Part shown: piece by piece, positions 1-11,773 of the stretch
Layout: each line of letters starts with the position of its first letter
Numbering within the stretch: the first letter of the stretch is position 1
Assembly (NCBI GenBank): GCA_023055505.1
Contig: JALIRH010000023.1
Span: 6,888,423 to 6,952,422 of the forward strand
Source of the DNA: Callipepla californica brunnescens
Lineage: Eukaryota > Chordata > Aves > Galliformes > Odontophoridae
Length of the DNA stretch: 64,000 nt
Direction of reading: 5' to 3'
The notes under the pieces: model-generated
Seen by the model: only the letters and a program-made list of their open reading frames with translations
Told to the model about the DNA's origin: nothing
Databases searched by the model: none
Made by a program: the position numbers and the translations under genes

Positions 1-2285
1 TAGGAATCCATGTTTTCCTCTGTAAAACTGAAATTACGGCACAGTTTTCTACTTTGGACTGCCTGGGTTGTTCACAAAGCGTAAATTAAATCACAGAGGC
101 CTGTATTGTCAGTGTTATCGCACACATAATTTGCATTTAAACTCATAAGATTAGATGCAACTTTGAAGATGTGCAGTGCAGAGTCCATTATCAAATTTTA
201 CTGTAATCCTGAAGCAGATGGTGACATTAAAGGAATAGTCTGTTTAAAACCTAACTGGTTTTCAACATAAAAATGAGTTAGAAATGTTTCAAATTCAGCC
301 TACAACCATGAATCAGGGTGCCAAAAAGCATAGCTTCATAATTGTACTTTAAGAAATGTTTTTGTCATTCCTTTTGCTTTGTCTTCTAAGACCCGCTCAA
401 TGGAAGAGAGAAGTAAAGAGCCAACCATACTGGGTTAGTAATTGAATACGATTTAAAGAGAATGAAAAACAGTTTATAACAGTTGTCAGTTGTTATTAAT
501 GTTAAATATTTGGAATTGATACTTGTAAAAATGAAATACATTTCTGGCAGAAATTGAATTTTTAATCAATATTTTTTTTTTAGTAATACAAGTTTGCAAA
601 AGAAAGTATGAAATGTGTCATGCCCAAGCAAGATACAGGCAGAAATTAAGCCCTACAGAGGGCAGAAAATTTCATAATAGGGCCTGTCTAGACATTACAC
701 CGATATTCAGGTATACTTTAAAACAGGGTTTTTATAGATATAAACCCGTGAGAATATCTTTCACATTTGCGTTGTGTTCTTTCACTAGATGGTATTAGAA
801 CAGAAAAAAAACCCAACAATAATTGCCATAACTAATACCTACATAAAGTTCAGTCTTAAATTATGTGATTAAGTGCTGTAATACTATTCTAATTGGTCAT
901 AGGAAGTAATTTGTTATAATGAGATTCCTTTTACACGTCAGTCCTTTTTATCATTAACAGCTTTTCCAATATGAAAGATTCAAGAGTGGCTTTTGGGGAT
1001 TTTTCTTACCCTCTTTTATGTACAGGTTCCTTGCAGACACATTTAAAGCGAGCCTGATGACAGATGACATTACTAAATTAGGTTTTTAGAGTCATAACAC
1101 CCATCTTTTCCACCTAAAGTAGATTTGCAGAGTACTTTCAAAGAGGGAAGAAAAGAGAAAATTCAAAATATAGTCTTTTACGTGCAATCTTATTCCAAAA
1201 AGCGCCTCAGAGAAAGGTGGAAAATACTTCTAAAATTCTAATGTCTTTGCAATCTTTTAATGTCATGGAAAATGCTAGTTCATGTATTTTAATCCAGTAC
1301 TTTATTATGAAAAATGAAACTTGCAACTTTCTAACAATTATCTGCCACATTTAAGTGAACATTGTAAAGCCTATTTATTTTTCTGTAAGACATCATACTA
1401 TATATAAAAGCGGATTTAGGAGTAAAGGAAGAGAGATGTGAGTTTTCTCTGCAACTGGAAGCAATGCAAAAAAAATATATTTGCTGCAAGTGATGCCTTT
1501 AATATCTATAAAACCATATTTTATGTTACTAAATTTTACATCCTTATTTTGCAAGATGAATGCCTCCCTCCATTAGAAACTTGTGACTATATATATGGTG
1601 TGTGTATCTATATATAGTGTGTGTATCATTATTCACAGTATACATTTTATAATATATTTAATTTTAAAACATCAAAGGCTTGTGTTTTGCAATGAAAACT
1701 TTCACTAAAAAAAAGGGGGGAAAAAATTGTCTCCTAAGAAGAATTTAGTTTAAACTGCTGAAACCAGGAGCCTACTAGAAGCCAACGTGATTTACCATCA
1801 AAACTTGCTAGTGTACAGACTTCAGCAGTCCTTCAGGATTAGAATGAGAGGCTAGAATGATTACAGTCTTCACTGCTGCTGTCTCACTGACCTGCAGGAA
1901 CGACAAGGAAGTCAGGAGAGTACAGGAGATGAAAGGCTGCTCCTTGCACTGCTGCTGCAGCAGCGGGGGTCACACTAGGAAAGGAAGAGAGGGTCCTGAG
2001 AAGTTCAGTTCACCCCAGTCTTGACACATCTCCATATCCATACAGCATAGGGATGCCTTCAATTAAATCCATGCTTGCCTTTGGAGCAGCAGAACACAAG
2101 CCTACTTACTTGCCCCACATGCCTGCATTACTGCTCGGTCTTCTGCATGCACTAGTTCCTTCCACACCAGGTCAAAGACAGCCCATGGCTCACTCTTAGG
2201 GATTTTCTGCTGTCTTTCTCCCTTACTCAGTCACAGCAGTGTTGATCCCCATTGCTCAGGACCCACCAGGCCTAATCCAGGCTCT
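1..2285. other. Unique AT-rich non-coding DNA
   Basis: No repeat family or exon was recognised. The stretch holds only short chance ORFs. A TA/TG-rich simple tract lies at about 1584-1630. The segment from about 1740 to 2285 is richer in GC and CTG/CAG (a GCTGCTGCAGCAGC run near 1950), and may be an old unrecognised repeat or a regulatory segment. Confidence 0.5.
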
Positions 2286-2289
2286 GCCT

Positions 2290-3493
2290 CCTTTCTGGGG
2301 CCACAGAAAGGACTGACACCAGCAAGCCAGAGGTGGTTGATAGTACTGTGACATGTGTGATGAGGGAGCTGGCAAAGGTGATTGCTGAATCAATCTCTAT
2401 CAACTGTGAGTGGTCTTGGAGGATGAGAGATGTGCCTGAAGACTGGAGCATAGTCAGTGTCTCTCTGGTCTTCAGAAAGGGCAGGAAGGAGAATCCGGGA
2501 AACTACATGCTAGTCAGCCTCACCTCTGATCCTGGTGAAAGATGGTTGAACAGCATGTTCTGGATGCCATCTCCGGGCAATTTGAAGAGAAGAAGGAGTA
2601 GTCAACATGGATTCAACAGCAGAACTCTTGCTGGACCAACCTGCTAGCCTTCTTTGATGTTATTACTGGCTGGGTGTATGGGGAGAGCAGTGAATGTAGT
2701 CTACCTTGGTTTCAGCAAGGCATTTGACACTGTCTCCCAAAGCATCCTTATAATAAAGCTGAGGAAGTGTGGAATAGATGAGTGGACAGTGGGTGGATTG
2801 AGAGGGCTGTGATCAGCAATGCAGAGTCTGTTTGGAGGTTTGTGTATACCGGTGTTCCTTAGTGGTCTGTGCTGGGTCTGATCCTTTTCAACATCTTCAT
2901 CAATGACCTTGATGAGGGGATAGTGTCCACCCTCAGCAAATTTGCTGATGATACAAAATTGGGAGGAGTGGCTGACACACTAGAAGGCTGTGATGCCTTT
3001 CAGTGACACATGGACAGGCTGGAGAGTTGGGCAGAGAGCAACCAGATGATGTTGTTAAAGAGCAAATGTGGAGTCTTGCACCAAGGGAGGGATAACTGAA
3101 TGCACCAGTGCAGGTTGCATGATGACCTGCTGGAGTGGAACTCCGAGGAGAGGGGCTTGGTTAATTACAGGTTGGCTGTGAGCCAGCAGTGTGCCCTCGT
3201 GGCCAAGAAGGCCGATGGTGTCCTGGGGTGGATTAAGAAAAGTGTGGTCAGCAGGTTGAGGAAGGTGATCCTCCCCCTCTGTTGTAGTAGGCCTTCTGGT
3301 GAGGCCTCACCTGGAGTATTGTGTCCAGTTTTGGGCTGCTCAGTACAAAAAAGACAGGGATCTCCTCTAAAGAGTCCAGTGAAGGACAAAGATGATAAAG
3401 GGCCTGTAGTGTCTCTCTTGTGAAGAAAGACTAAGCAACCTGAGTTTGTTCAGCCGTGAGAAAAGAAGACTGAGAGGAGATCTGATGCACATC
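2290..3493 (+). mobile_element. CR1 LINE fragment, ORF2 reverse transcriptase (broken)
   Basis: Remnant of a chicken-repeat-1 non-LTR retrotransposon. ORF2 of this family encodes endonuclease plus reverse transcriptase (RT), used for target-primed insertion. RT motifs can be read in shifting frames: a 'FSKAFDTV' motif A near 2710-2735, '[11 protein letters not shown]' near 2885-2920, and an intact 'FADDTKL' catalytic box at 2941-2961. Several stops and frameshifts break it, for example a TGA just after the 'DAFQ' stretch near 3003. It reaches the C-terminal '[13 protein letters not shown]' segment, then stops at a GGGAA satellite, so the normal 3' end is missing. The 5' end is truncated, as is usual for CR1. 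Confidence 0.9.
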
Positions 3494-3669
3494 AGGGAAG
3501 GGAAGGGAAGGGAAGGGAAGGGAAGGGAAGGGAAGGGAAGGGAAGGGAAGGGAAGGGAAGGGAAGGGAAGGGAAGGGAAGGGAAGGGAAGGGAAGGGAAG
3601 GGAAGGGAAGGGAAGGGAAGGGAAGGGAAGGGAAGGGAAGGGAAGGGAAGGGAAGGGAAAGGGAGAAAG
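3494..3669. repeat. (GGGAA)n satellite, pure purine run of 176 bp
   Basis: About 33 near-perfect copies of a 5-bp GGGAA unit follow directly on the CR1 sequence. The plus strand is purine-only from 3494 to 3669. Long open frames across it (repeating R-E-G-K-G on plus, P-F-P-S-L on minus) are artefacts of the 5-bp unit and not genes. Confidence 0.97.
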
Positions 3670-4499
3670 CATGTTCCTTTGTTTGGCCACCTTCATAGTG
3701 AAAAAAATAAATAAATTGTGGACCCTTTGTTAGGAGAATAGAGGCTGAGAAAGAACGTGCTGCTGTCACTTCAACTTTTTCTCTCATTACTGCCCATCTT
3801 TTTGGTGTTATTTCTATGAACTTTCTGTCTCCAGTGCACAAGGAGGTTGAAAGAAGTATAAAGTCCAAGTTTGTAGGATACTTTGTCTACAAGTACAGAT
3901 TCTGAAAATGAATCCAGTGCCAAGTGTAAGCAATATTGTAGCTATGAGGATTTCTTTCTTTTTTCAAAACCATAACTTTCTGAAGGTTTACTTTATAGCA
4001 GTGACCTACTTGCTTCATTTCCTTAAAGAAACATGGCACCAATTAAGGCAGAGCTCTTGTCTGTCAAATGTGTTACCATTAAATATTTTGTAGATAGCAG
4101 ACTTCATAAAGAATGCTTTCAAATGGAAAAAATGAAACAAAGCCAACTATGAAGCATATTAGAAAGCCTCCAAAAAGTTTCAAACCTTATAGTCTTTTAT
4201 TAAACAGGTGGAAGTTAATCAAGCAACTACAGCAATACCTCTGGCTGTAATCCTGCCAATAGTTTTAGTAGAAAATTTGTGCTATATAGATAGCACAGTA
4301 TCAATTGCCTGTTACAGGAGTTTCTCAGTTGCCCATGAAATGTTACCAGGGCTGCACAGATTGCAGGATACCACTATATTCAGACGAAGTTTAGAAAAAA
4401 GATCTGACAATTACCAAGTTGTTCAGCCACACTGATGCAGGTTTTAATACAAAAAAAAGCAAAAAACAAACAAACAAAGAAACCTATATACAGTTTCTC

Positions 4500-4504
<5 letters not shown>

Positions 4505-4532
<28 letters not shown>
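4505..4532. repeat. Poly(A) run, 28 bp
   Basis: Uninterrupted A28 on the plus strand. No recognisable retrocopy precedes it, so it is listed as a homopolymer only. Confidence 0.9.
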
Positions 4533-4533
<1 letters not shown>

Positions 4534-6230
4534 AAGTAAAGCATGGCTTATAAGGCACTTTGTTTTAATTTCATCCCCCTAAGCATCTTTATTTTCGTGT
4601 AAAGTCATCATATTAAAATACACTGTTGAAAATATTCTGGCATGCAATCTAACAAATTGGTAACAGTTCATAATTGTCACATTCTGTGTTTCTAAGTGTC
4701 ATTAAAAATGCTGTCTTCTGCATGCATATGGATTTTCATGGTTATGCAGATCATAAAAAGATCATTAGCAGGGACTCCAAATAATGTAGTTTTGTCTAGT
4801 ACATCGGTTTTATAGACCTGATCCCCTTCTTTATAAAAAGAATTAAAATTGCTCCATAGAAAAAAGAATTGAAGCTCAGTTCTGCTGACAAGAGAGGATA
4901 GCTAATCATACCAAAAACTATACACAAATATGTAGTGCTGTACCTTTCAAAGCTAATGCTTGTCATCTGTACGTCTGAATTGTGACTATAATGTTTCACT
5001 ATTAGAATTTCCATTACCTGGCTTCTGAAAACTGATGGTTTGATGTTGTAATACTGGCTGCTTTCTGGTTCTTTAAGTTGAGATGGTTCTCCATGTTTTT
5101 ACATTGGGTACGTATGTCACCAAATTTAAAGACTTGCTAATTAATTTCTTACTCTGTAGCTTATTAAAACAGTTAACTCTTATGCATGATCCTTTTACAA
5201 ATCACTAAGACACAACTGGTGATGCTCAAAAGGCTATTTTAACAAATCCTTACAGTATATTATTAATTCTACTCTTAATCTAGTTTTTGTTTTGTTTGTT
5301 TGTTTTTTAAATTTATAAACAAGGTCTTGATACCCAGTGAGAACTAAGAAGACAAGTATAGGAAAGGAATGCTGTGTACTTCTCTTACGCAACTTTTCCA
5401 AAGAATCAGCAGTTGGCTACTGTTAGAATCAGCATATGTTCCTGGGCAGAAATCATTGATTGAAAGCTGGCAAGGAAATGCAAAAATACCAGTGGTTACA
5501 TTAGAGAAGCTGGGTCAATGGATAGAGAACAAGCATCTTTCCTGCTGAGAACAGCTTTTTTAGATGCCGTGCTATGCAATACAACTAAGCTGTACCATTC
5601 AGCTCTCTTCACTGCCAGAAATGCCTAATGAAGGCTTTTCTCTTTCCATAATCTCAAAGATTCTAGGGATTCTTTTTTATAGCATTTTAACACTCACTGT
5701 TCTTCCATCTCTCCCTCTTTTTCACTCCCCTTTGCATGCTACAATTTGTGAATGAATAGACAGTCAGGAAACACATTCCCCTTACTGGCTAGACATTGTT
5801 TAAATCTCATTCTGGTGTGGAGTGAAGACATCCAAGACTGCACTCTAACCAGGTAGTTAAGTTCAACTGAGACACAGCTGCTTTCAACTGGCATTTCACT
5901 CAGCTCTGTTACGTATTCTTTGAATTCCTTGACTAGAGATGCCTTCATCCTTGCAACATGCTCAGTCATCTGTTTGCCTTCAAATTTCTGGGTACCTCTG
6001 CCAGCTCCATACTTCCTATTTATCTAATTTTTATTTTTACCTCTTACCGTGCCAGTCCTTGCCTGCTGCAATTTGCCATGTCTTAATTATTTCTGATAAA
6101 TTAAATTCTATCCATACAGAATCTAAACATACCAGAATCTAAACATAGTTTTTAGTACATATCTACTACTTTTTTTTTTCCTCATGTGGATCATTTTCAC
6201 AAAGCTCAGTTAAACAATATTATTGGACAG

Positions 6231-6256
6231 AAAAAAAAAAAAAAAAAAAAAAAAAA
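6231..6256. repeat. Poly(A) run, 26 bp, followed by GAA repeats
   Basis: A26 followed by a short GAAGAAGAAGG tract on the plus strand. No flanking retrocopy was recognised. Confidence 0.9.
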
Positions 6257-9200
6257 GAAGAAGAAGGAAGGGTTAAAAATTAAATCCAGAGAGATTAAAA
6301 TCATTTGTAAAAGTTAGGCATGCACTAGGCATACATAACGTTTTATTAAGAAAGAGGAAAAGATAAAAATACTAATGGAAGTGTAGTACAGCAGGATTAA
6401 TTACACCTTACAGCCCCAGATCAGCAGCAGTATCTACTGGCAATGATCATTGGAGCCTTGCAGTCATTTAAACATAAAATACATTTATGCAAATTGATCT
6501 CAGTGGAAGCTATAAACTTTAAGAGTTAAAGTCAGTAGCTTCTACAGACAGATATATTCAGAGAATAAGGATAACGAGAAAAAGGATAACAGAAACTAAA
6601 GCAAGCTAAAAGGGAGAAGGATGTATTAAACATTAGCTGACAGTATTAACACTACAAATGTTTCCATTCTTTGATGTGAAAGGTCAGTCCATGAAAAGGA
6701 ATGAGAAGTAAAAGGTTTTCATGAGAAGAAAAAGCTGGCAAGTAGAAGGTTTCTAATGAAACCCATCAAAAAGAGCACCTGATCTAGGGAAAGAGATGTG
6801 GGGAGCACTGAAAATATCACCAGAGTCACTGAAATTGTGATCAACTACAGTATTTTTCTTTTCTATCAAATTAACAGAGATAAGGATTTTAATAATAAGG
6901 CTAATAAGTGGTTATGAATGAGAATCTGTACTGGGAGTGAGGCTCAATATACAATTAAACATTTTCTCTGTGAAATAAAGGGACAGATTGATACCTCACT
7001 TCAGGAAGGAGCAATGAGCTGTCAGAATTAAAACTATAAAAGAGTATTTAATCTTGAAGACCGTAATTGTCTCATTATATTTGCTGTGCCTAAAGTTTTC
7101 TTGTCTCTTCTGGTGTTAGCTTTTGATAATCATCATTATTAAGATAAAGCTTCAATATTTTCTGGGGTTATACAAGTTACACTCAAGTCTGTTCTGTAGA
7201 GCATTTGGCTTAAATTCTACTGCATGTTGTGGCAGACTGGAGAAACTGGGACAACTTAATATACAATGAAGGATAAATTGATTGCATTTTTCATTTTCCT
7301 ATTTATTTAATCCGTTAGGCTCTCCTGTTTTATTTATTTGGAGATTAAACTCATTTTATCTTAAACCATCACCACATATCCAGTTTTTTATATGCTGAAG
7401 TTTTTACTTGCAACACACAGCTGCACATTTAAGGACCACAGATCTGCAGTCTTTAATGACTATATAAGTGAGAGTTAAACCATAACAGAGAAGATGTTAG
7501 AGAGCTTTTGAGCTGTAATATAAATATCTTAGTTGGATCGTTCCACTAGAATACTCAGCAACTATATCGTTAAGGTAGGTTTTGCATTGTGATTTTTATT
7601 TTCCCCTTAACACTCCATTGAGAGGATAGGGCACATAAATCTTCCTCAGACCTCTTGTTTCAGGCTGTCTGTAGATTTAGGGAGGAGATACTAACTGATA
7701 ATGAATTATTTGTTCTGTGCCATGTGATAGCATTTCTATGGAGCCCACTGGAAAGCTTTATTTTTTTTGTATATATTTTTCAGTCTCTACATGCATTGCT
7801 TCCTTTAACAGATACCTCCGATTTTGTGCAGAACTCTGTGCAAAGCTGCAGAAGATCCTAATGACTAAATTTTATTCAGCACAACTCAGTATTCAGAGGT
7901 GGACTATCCATTACTGTTGTAATCACTTTGTCATTCACTCATGTGCTGAAGACACTCAGGAACTGGCTTACACTGTACCGGTACTGCTAGTTTGCATGCT
8001 GGGGGCAAACAGAATGCAGGATGTTGCTATGCATTGTACCATGAATAGAGATTGTAAACAAAGACCTTTGCCAGTGAGGTATGTCTCTCTGAAATGTGAC
8101 AAAGTTAGGTTTCTAAAGATAAGTTCTCAGGGGCCTAACAGTTTAAGACTTGGCAGATCATATCTTTGAGGGCTGCCAAAAGTAATATTTGAGTCTTCAT
8201 ACAAATGTGGAATTTACTCCCATCATGAAAATCCATTCAGGTCTATAAAAACAGCCCTAAAACACAGATTTGTTTATTCTAAGCATTATCCTTGGGTAAG
8301 TAATACTAACTGTAATTCCAAGACAAATTACAAACCTGAAGGAAGTTTTAAACATTCCACTGGATACTATGCTAACTTAACTTCATGACAATACACTTCC
8401 TCAGTCTTAGGAATCTTTACCAATTTTTGTTCTGAGAACAGTGAACCTACACAAAATTGTTCTGCTACAATTTTCCCTCTATAAATCAATGAAGATGTGT
8501 CTAATTAGTAGTCTGTTATTTTCCATGGTTATTTACATGTATTATGAATTTTACCATCTATTAAAACTTAATGGGGAAAAAGTACAGGTTCCTCTATAAG
8601 AAATGCTTATGAGCATAGCAAAACACAGGACATCTGATAGAGCATAAATCAGCCACTGTCTCCATCTACATTCCCTTACTCATTTTTCAGAATGAGAAGT
8701 TGTTTAATGAATAGCAGCTCTTGCCACTATACAGATACAGTGATGTTGAAAAATCACTCTCATTCCAGTCAGCTCGACTTTCAGTTAAAAAAAATAAATT
8801 AAACTTCAGTTAACTGTATCACTGCTGTCCAAAATGTTTTTCAAAAACATCTTTTCAATAGGTCTATCAGTGCTACAGCACTAATTTTATTTTTGTTTCT
8901 TCAGCTACTGATAATATTAACAAATAGTTGATTGTTTCCTGGAGATTCCCAGTGCAAATGGGACATTAAAATAAATAACAGAGAAAGAAAAGCATAAGTG
9001 TGCATAAGAGGGAGAGAAGAAAGTTAAATATAAATCAAGTAAATTGATAAGCTTCAGAAGGATGCAACTTTGGAGGCATAGCTAGCGGCAGACTTGGAAG
9101 CCAACTAACAAAGGAGTTTCTGATGTGGGATATGAAAATAAACAATGTTCAAGACAGTAAGACCTACCTAAAATGAGGACCTCAGGATGAGCATGTTTCC

Positions 9201-10492
9201 TCATCTCCCAGTCTGAGAAGACTGGGAAAAAGTAGCAAAGTAAAAGTAGTAGGGAGGATGATAGGGTTAGAAAAAGGGCAGTTTTAAAGAGTGATTACGT
9301 GATCTATGCTAAGATGTAGACTTCTAAGAGTCTTTTCCCTGACAGTAAACAAGACACAGTTACAATTTTCTGCATATTTTCAAGGGTGGTTTTAGCATAT
9401 CCTGTAGTTTGCATGAGCTGGAGAATACCTGAATTATACTTACACCTCTGAAGTACTTAGGCATCTTATATTTCTGTTTTTCTCATATGCAGAACTGACT
9501 GTGGGAATGACTATGTCATATCAACACCTCTGGCATGGATGGGAGTAGGCAGGATTCACTGTCAAACCATTCCCCTCAGGGGATAATTTAATAGATCTAC
9601 TCATCACAAAACAAAGAAGCAGTACAGTGAGGCAGTGATTGCAGCTCAGATGTTTTGTTTATTTGTCTGTTTACTTTAAAAAAAAAATGCTGTTTTAGAA
9701 AATGAGAGGTTCATAGTGAAAAAATTAAAGAACAAAAACATTTTCTGCCAAGCTCGAGTAGCCCTGGAAGATTGAGGTTTGATACGCAAGCATGTGCTTT
9801 GACTTTCCTGTAGCAACCTTAGAAAACTCACTTTTGATCTTTTTGGCTTTTATTATCCTCATTCCTCCAAAGATTTTCCTGAGCTGTGAATTCCAGGTTG
9901 CCAGAGCATTTTGTTTAGTTCAAACCTCAGACTCATTCACTCATTCACTCCAAGAGAGTGAATAACATTGCACATCACAAAGTCCTTTCAGCCATGCAAA
10001 GGAGAGCCAACTATTTTTCAACAGGAGTGTAATTCTGAAACTATATACTTTGTTCTGTCGTTTTTGAATAAAATTATTAATTGAGTCTATATGTAATTTT
10101 TTTCTGTCTTTCATTTGGTTCTTTCTTGGAATTTGCTTTTTCTCACTTGTTCTGCCCCCATGCCAGATATTTGATGGTTGTAATAGAAGTCAAGGTATGA
10201 CAAAGTATTTATTGTTTACAATGCAGTTCAATTAGGAGAAATTAGACTTCAAGACTCTTCTTGAAGCTCCTCCTTGCATAAGTAACTTAATCAAAGGTGG
10301 TGGGATGTAGCATAGAATAAATCAGGATGAATGACAAATGCAACAACTCTTCCCCTAAAAGGTACTAAAAACAACTGAATTTGCTATTAAGTCATATCAT
10401 TTATTGGCAGTTCTCCCTTGAACTGCTATAAAGGAGGAGGTTTGTACGTACCTGCTTAAGTGTGTGCAGTTGTACAGCATGCATCAGTGCAT

Positions 10493-10675
10493 CTCCCCAG
10501 GGAGCTGGCTGAGTCACCATCCCTGGATGTGTTCAAAATCTGTTTGGATTTTGTGGTGCTCAAGTTCAGCATGATTTAGCAGTGGGTTGCCAGAGTTATA
10601 GTAGTATGGTTTGGTCGCAGTTGGACTCGATAATCTTGAAGGTCTTTTCCAACCTGAGCAATTCTATGATTCTAA
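10493..10675 (+). mobile_element. CR1 LINE 3' end fragment
   Basis: Only the 3' terminal portion of a CR1 is left. It reads through the degenerate C-terminus ('CATCCCTGGATGTGTTCAAA'), then the 3' UTR signature 'TTGGACTCGATAATCTTGAA' followed by 'GGTCTTTTCCAACCTGAGCA'. It ends in the 'ATTCTATGATTCTA' tail typical of avian CR1. This is a strongly 5'-truncated insertion, the commonest CR1 form. Confidence 0.9.
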
Positions 10676-11289
10676 TGCTGCAAACTGTCTGTGTACAACT
10701 AACCAGTCCAGGTTAGTTACAGTAAGATTCTGAATGCACATCAAGGTTTCTGCAAGGTTTCTGTGGTCTGTATATAAATTCAAAACATAGAATCTTTGAA
10801 GAACTCAGAAGAAAAGGGACTAGATTAGCTCACAGACAGTCTTTTGTTGTTGTTGTTGTTAATGCTTTGGAAATATGTTTTGAAGTTTTGAAGGAAGAAT
10901 TCCTGTTTTTGTGGTTATTTGAACATAGTTGTTAAACCAATCTCTGCATTTGGTAGTAGGGTGGGTTTCTTTTGGTTAAACATGGATATTGCTCTTGGTG
11001 AGAACATGGACAGAGGTGGTTTTTCTCTCTATCACTGAATGGTGATCCGCACTTAAAACAGGTTTGCTCTCTTTCCTGCAATTCTGACGCTAATTCTGCA
11101 ATTTCTGATCTTGGTTACTACGTAGTCCCTGGGAAAAAACAAGGAAGGTAAAAGAAGCCAAGCATTCAGAAATATATTTTAGTTGGAGTTATGCTTTAGA
11201 AATACAAAATGTTACAGAAGGGAGATATATTCTGACTCTACAAACTGCAGTAAATGTTGACATAATGGAGCTCACAATGAAATTATATT
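10675..11289. other. Unique non-coding spacer
   Basis: No gene or repeat family is seen. A short (TTG)n run lies at about 10843-10860. Confidence 0.5.
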
Positions 11290-11773
11290 GCTTCTTGATC
11301 TCTGGTGCATTGACTAAATGGTTTGCAGCTACCCAAGACTACAGAAGTTGCGACATGGATACCTCTTGCATTTAAAGCAAGGTGTGCAAGTGCCTGCATG
11401 CTACACTCCTGACACATCTGCAGCAATGGAGTTGACCTATTGTCACTGTTGCCACTGCTGACATGCACACCCACCATCTCACTGTGCTCACATTCACTGA
11501 TTGGTCTCTATAAATGTTTTCAGCAAGCTGAAATGTCAATGGTTGACATTTTTTCCACATGGAGGAATTCACTAACACACCTTTACTTCATCTGTATTTC
11601 CTTGTCAGACACCGTTCTGCCAAACTATCCCTCTGCTACCATCTGTCACACACTGCAACAAAATGTAATGGCATATTGATGGGAATGTTCAGTGTCTAGT
11701 GCCATACCACCAACATTAATCTCTGACATCATGGGCCATCATCATAAAATAGGAGGCATTAAGTTTCAGGCAG
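11290..11773 (-). mobile_element. Internally deleted mariner-type DNA transposon
   Basis: Remnant of a Tc1/mariner element, whose transposase would cut and paste it at TA sites. On the minus strand the N-terminal helix-turn-helix region can be read with errors (an 'SVNVSTVRWWV' segment inside 11430-11560). It jumps after about 20 residues to the C-terminal 'SMQALAHL' segment (about 11390-11410). The D,D34D catalytic core is therefore absent. The right end (about 11745-11773) carries a degenerate inverted-repeat end related to the start of the copy near 48561. The left edge is uncertain. It matches two other copies in this window; the family resembles galliform Galluhop. Confidence 0.75.

Larger units (their letters stand above)
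3670..10490. other. Unique AT-rich non-coding DNA with simple repeats
   Basis: No transposon family or exon was recognised across about 6.8 kb. It contains A-runs at 4505-4532 and 6231-6256, and many short chance ORFs. The longest (7717-8169, plus, 150 codons) has no recognisable motif and unbiased AT-rich composition. A 76-codon minus ORF (5739-5969) is discussed under findings. Confidence 0.5.

Noticed and set aside
3367..3868. ORFs of 95-145 codons across the purine repeat
   Set aside because: Artefacts of the GGGAA unit.
7717..8169. 150-codon plus ORF
   Set aside because: No recognisable domain, Cys-rich but irregular, and an overlapping second frame is equally open. It is probably chance.
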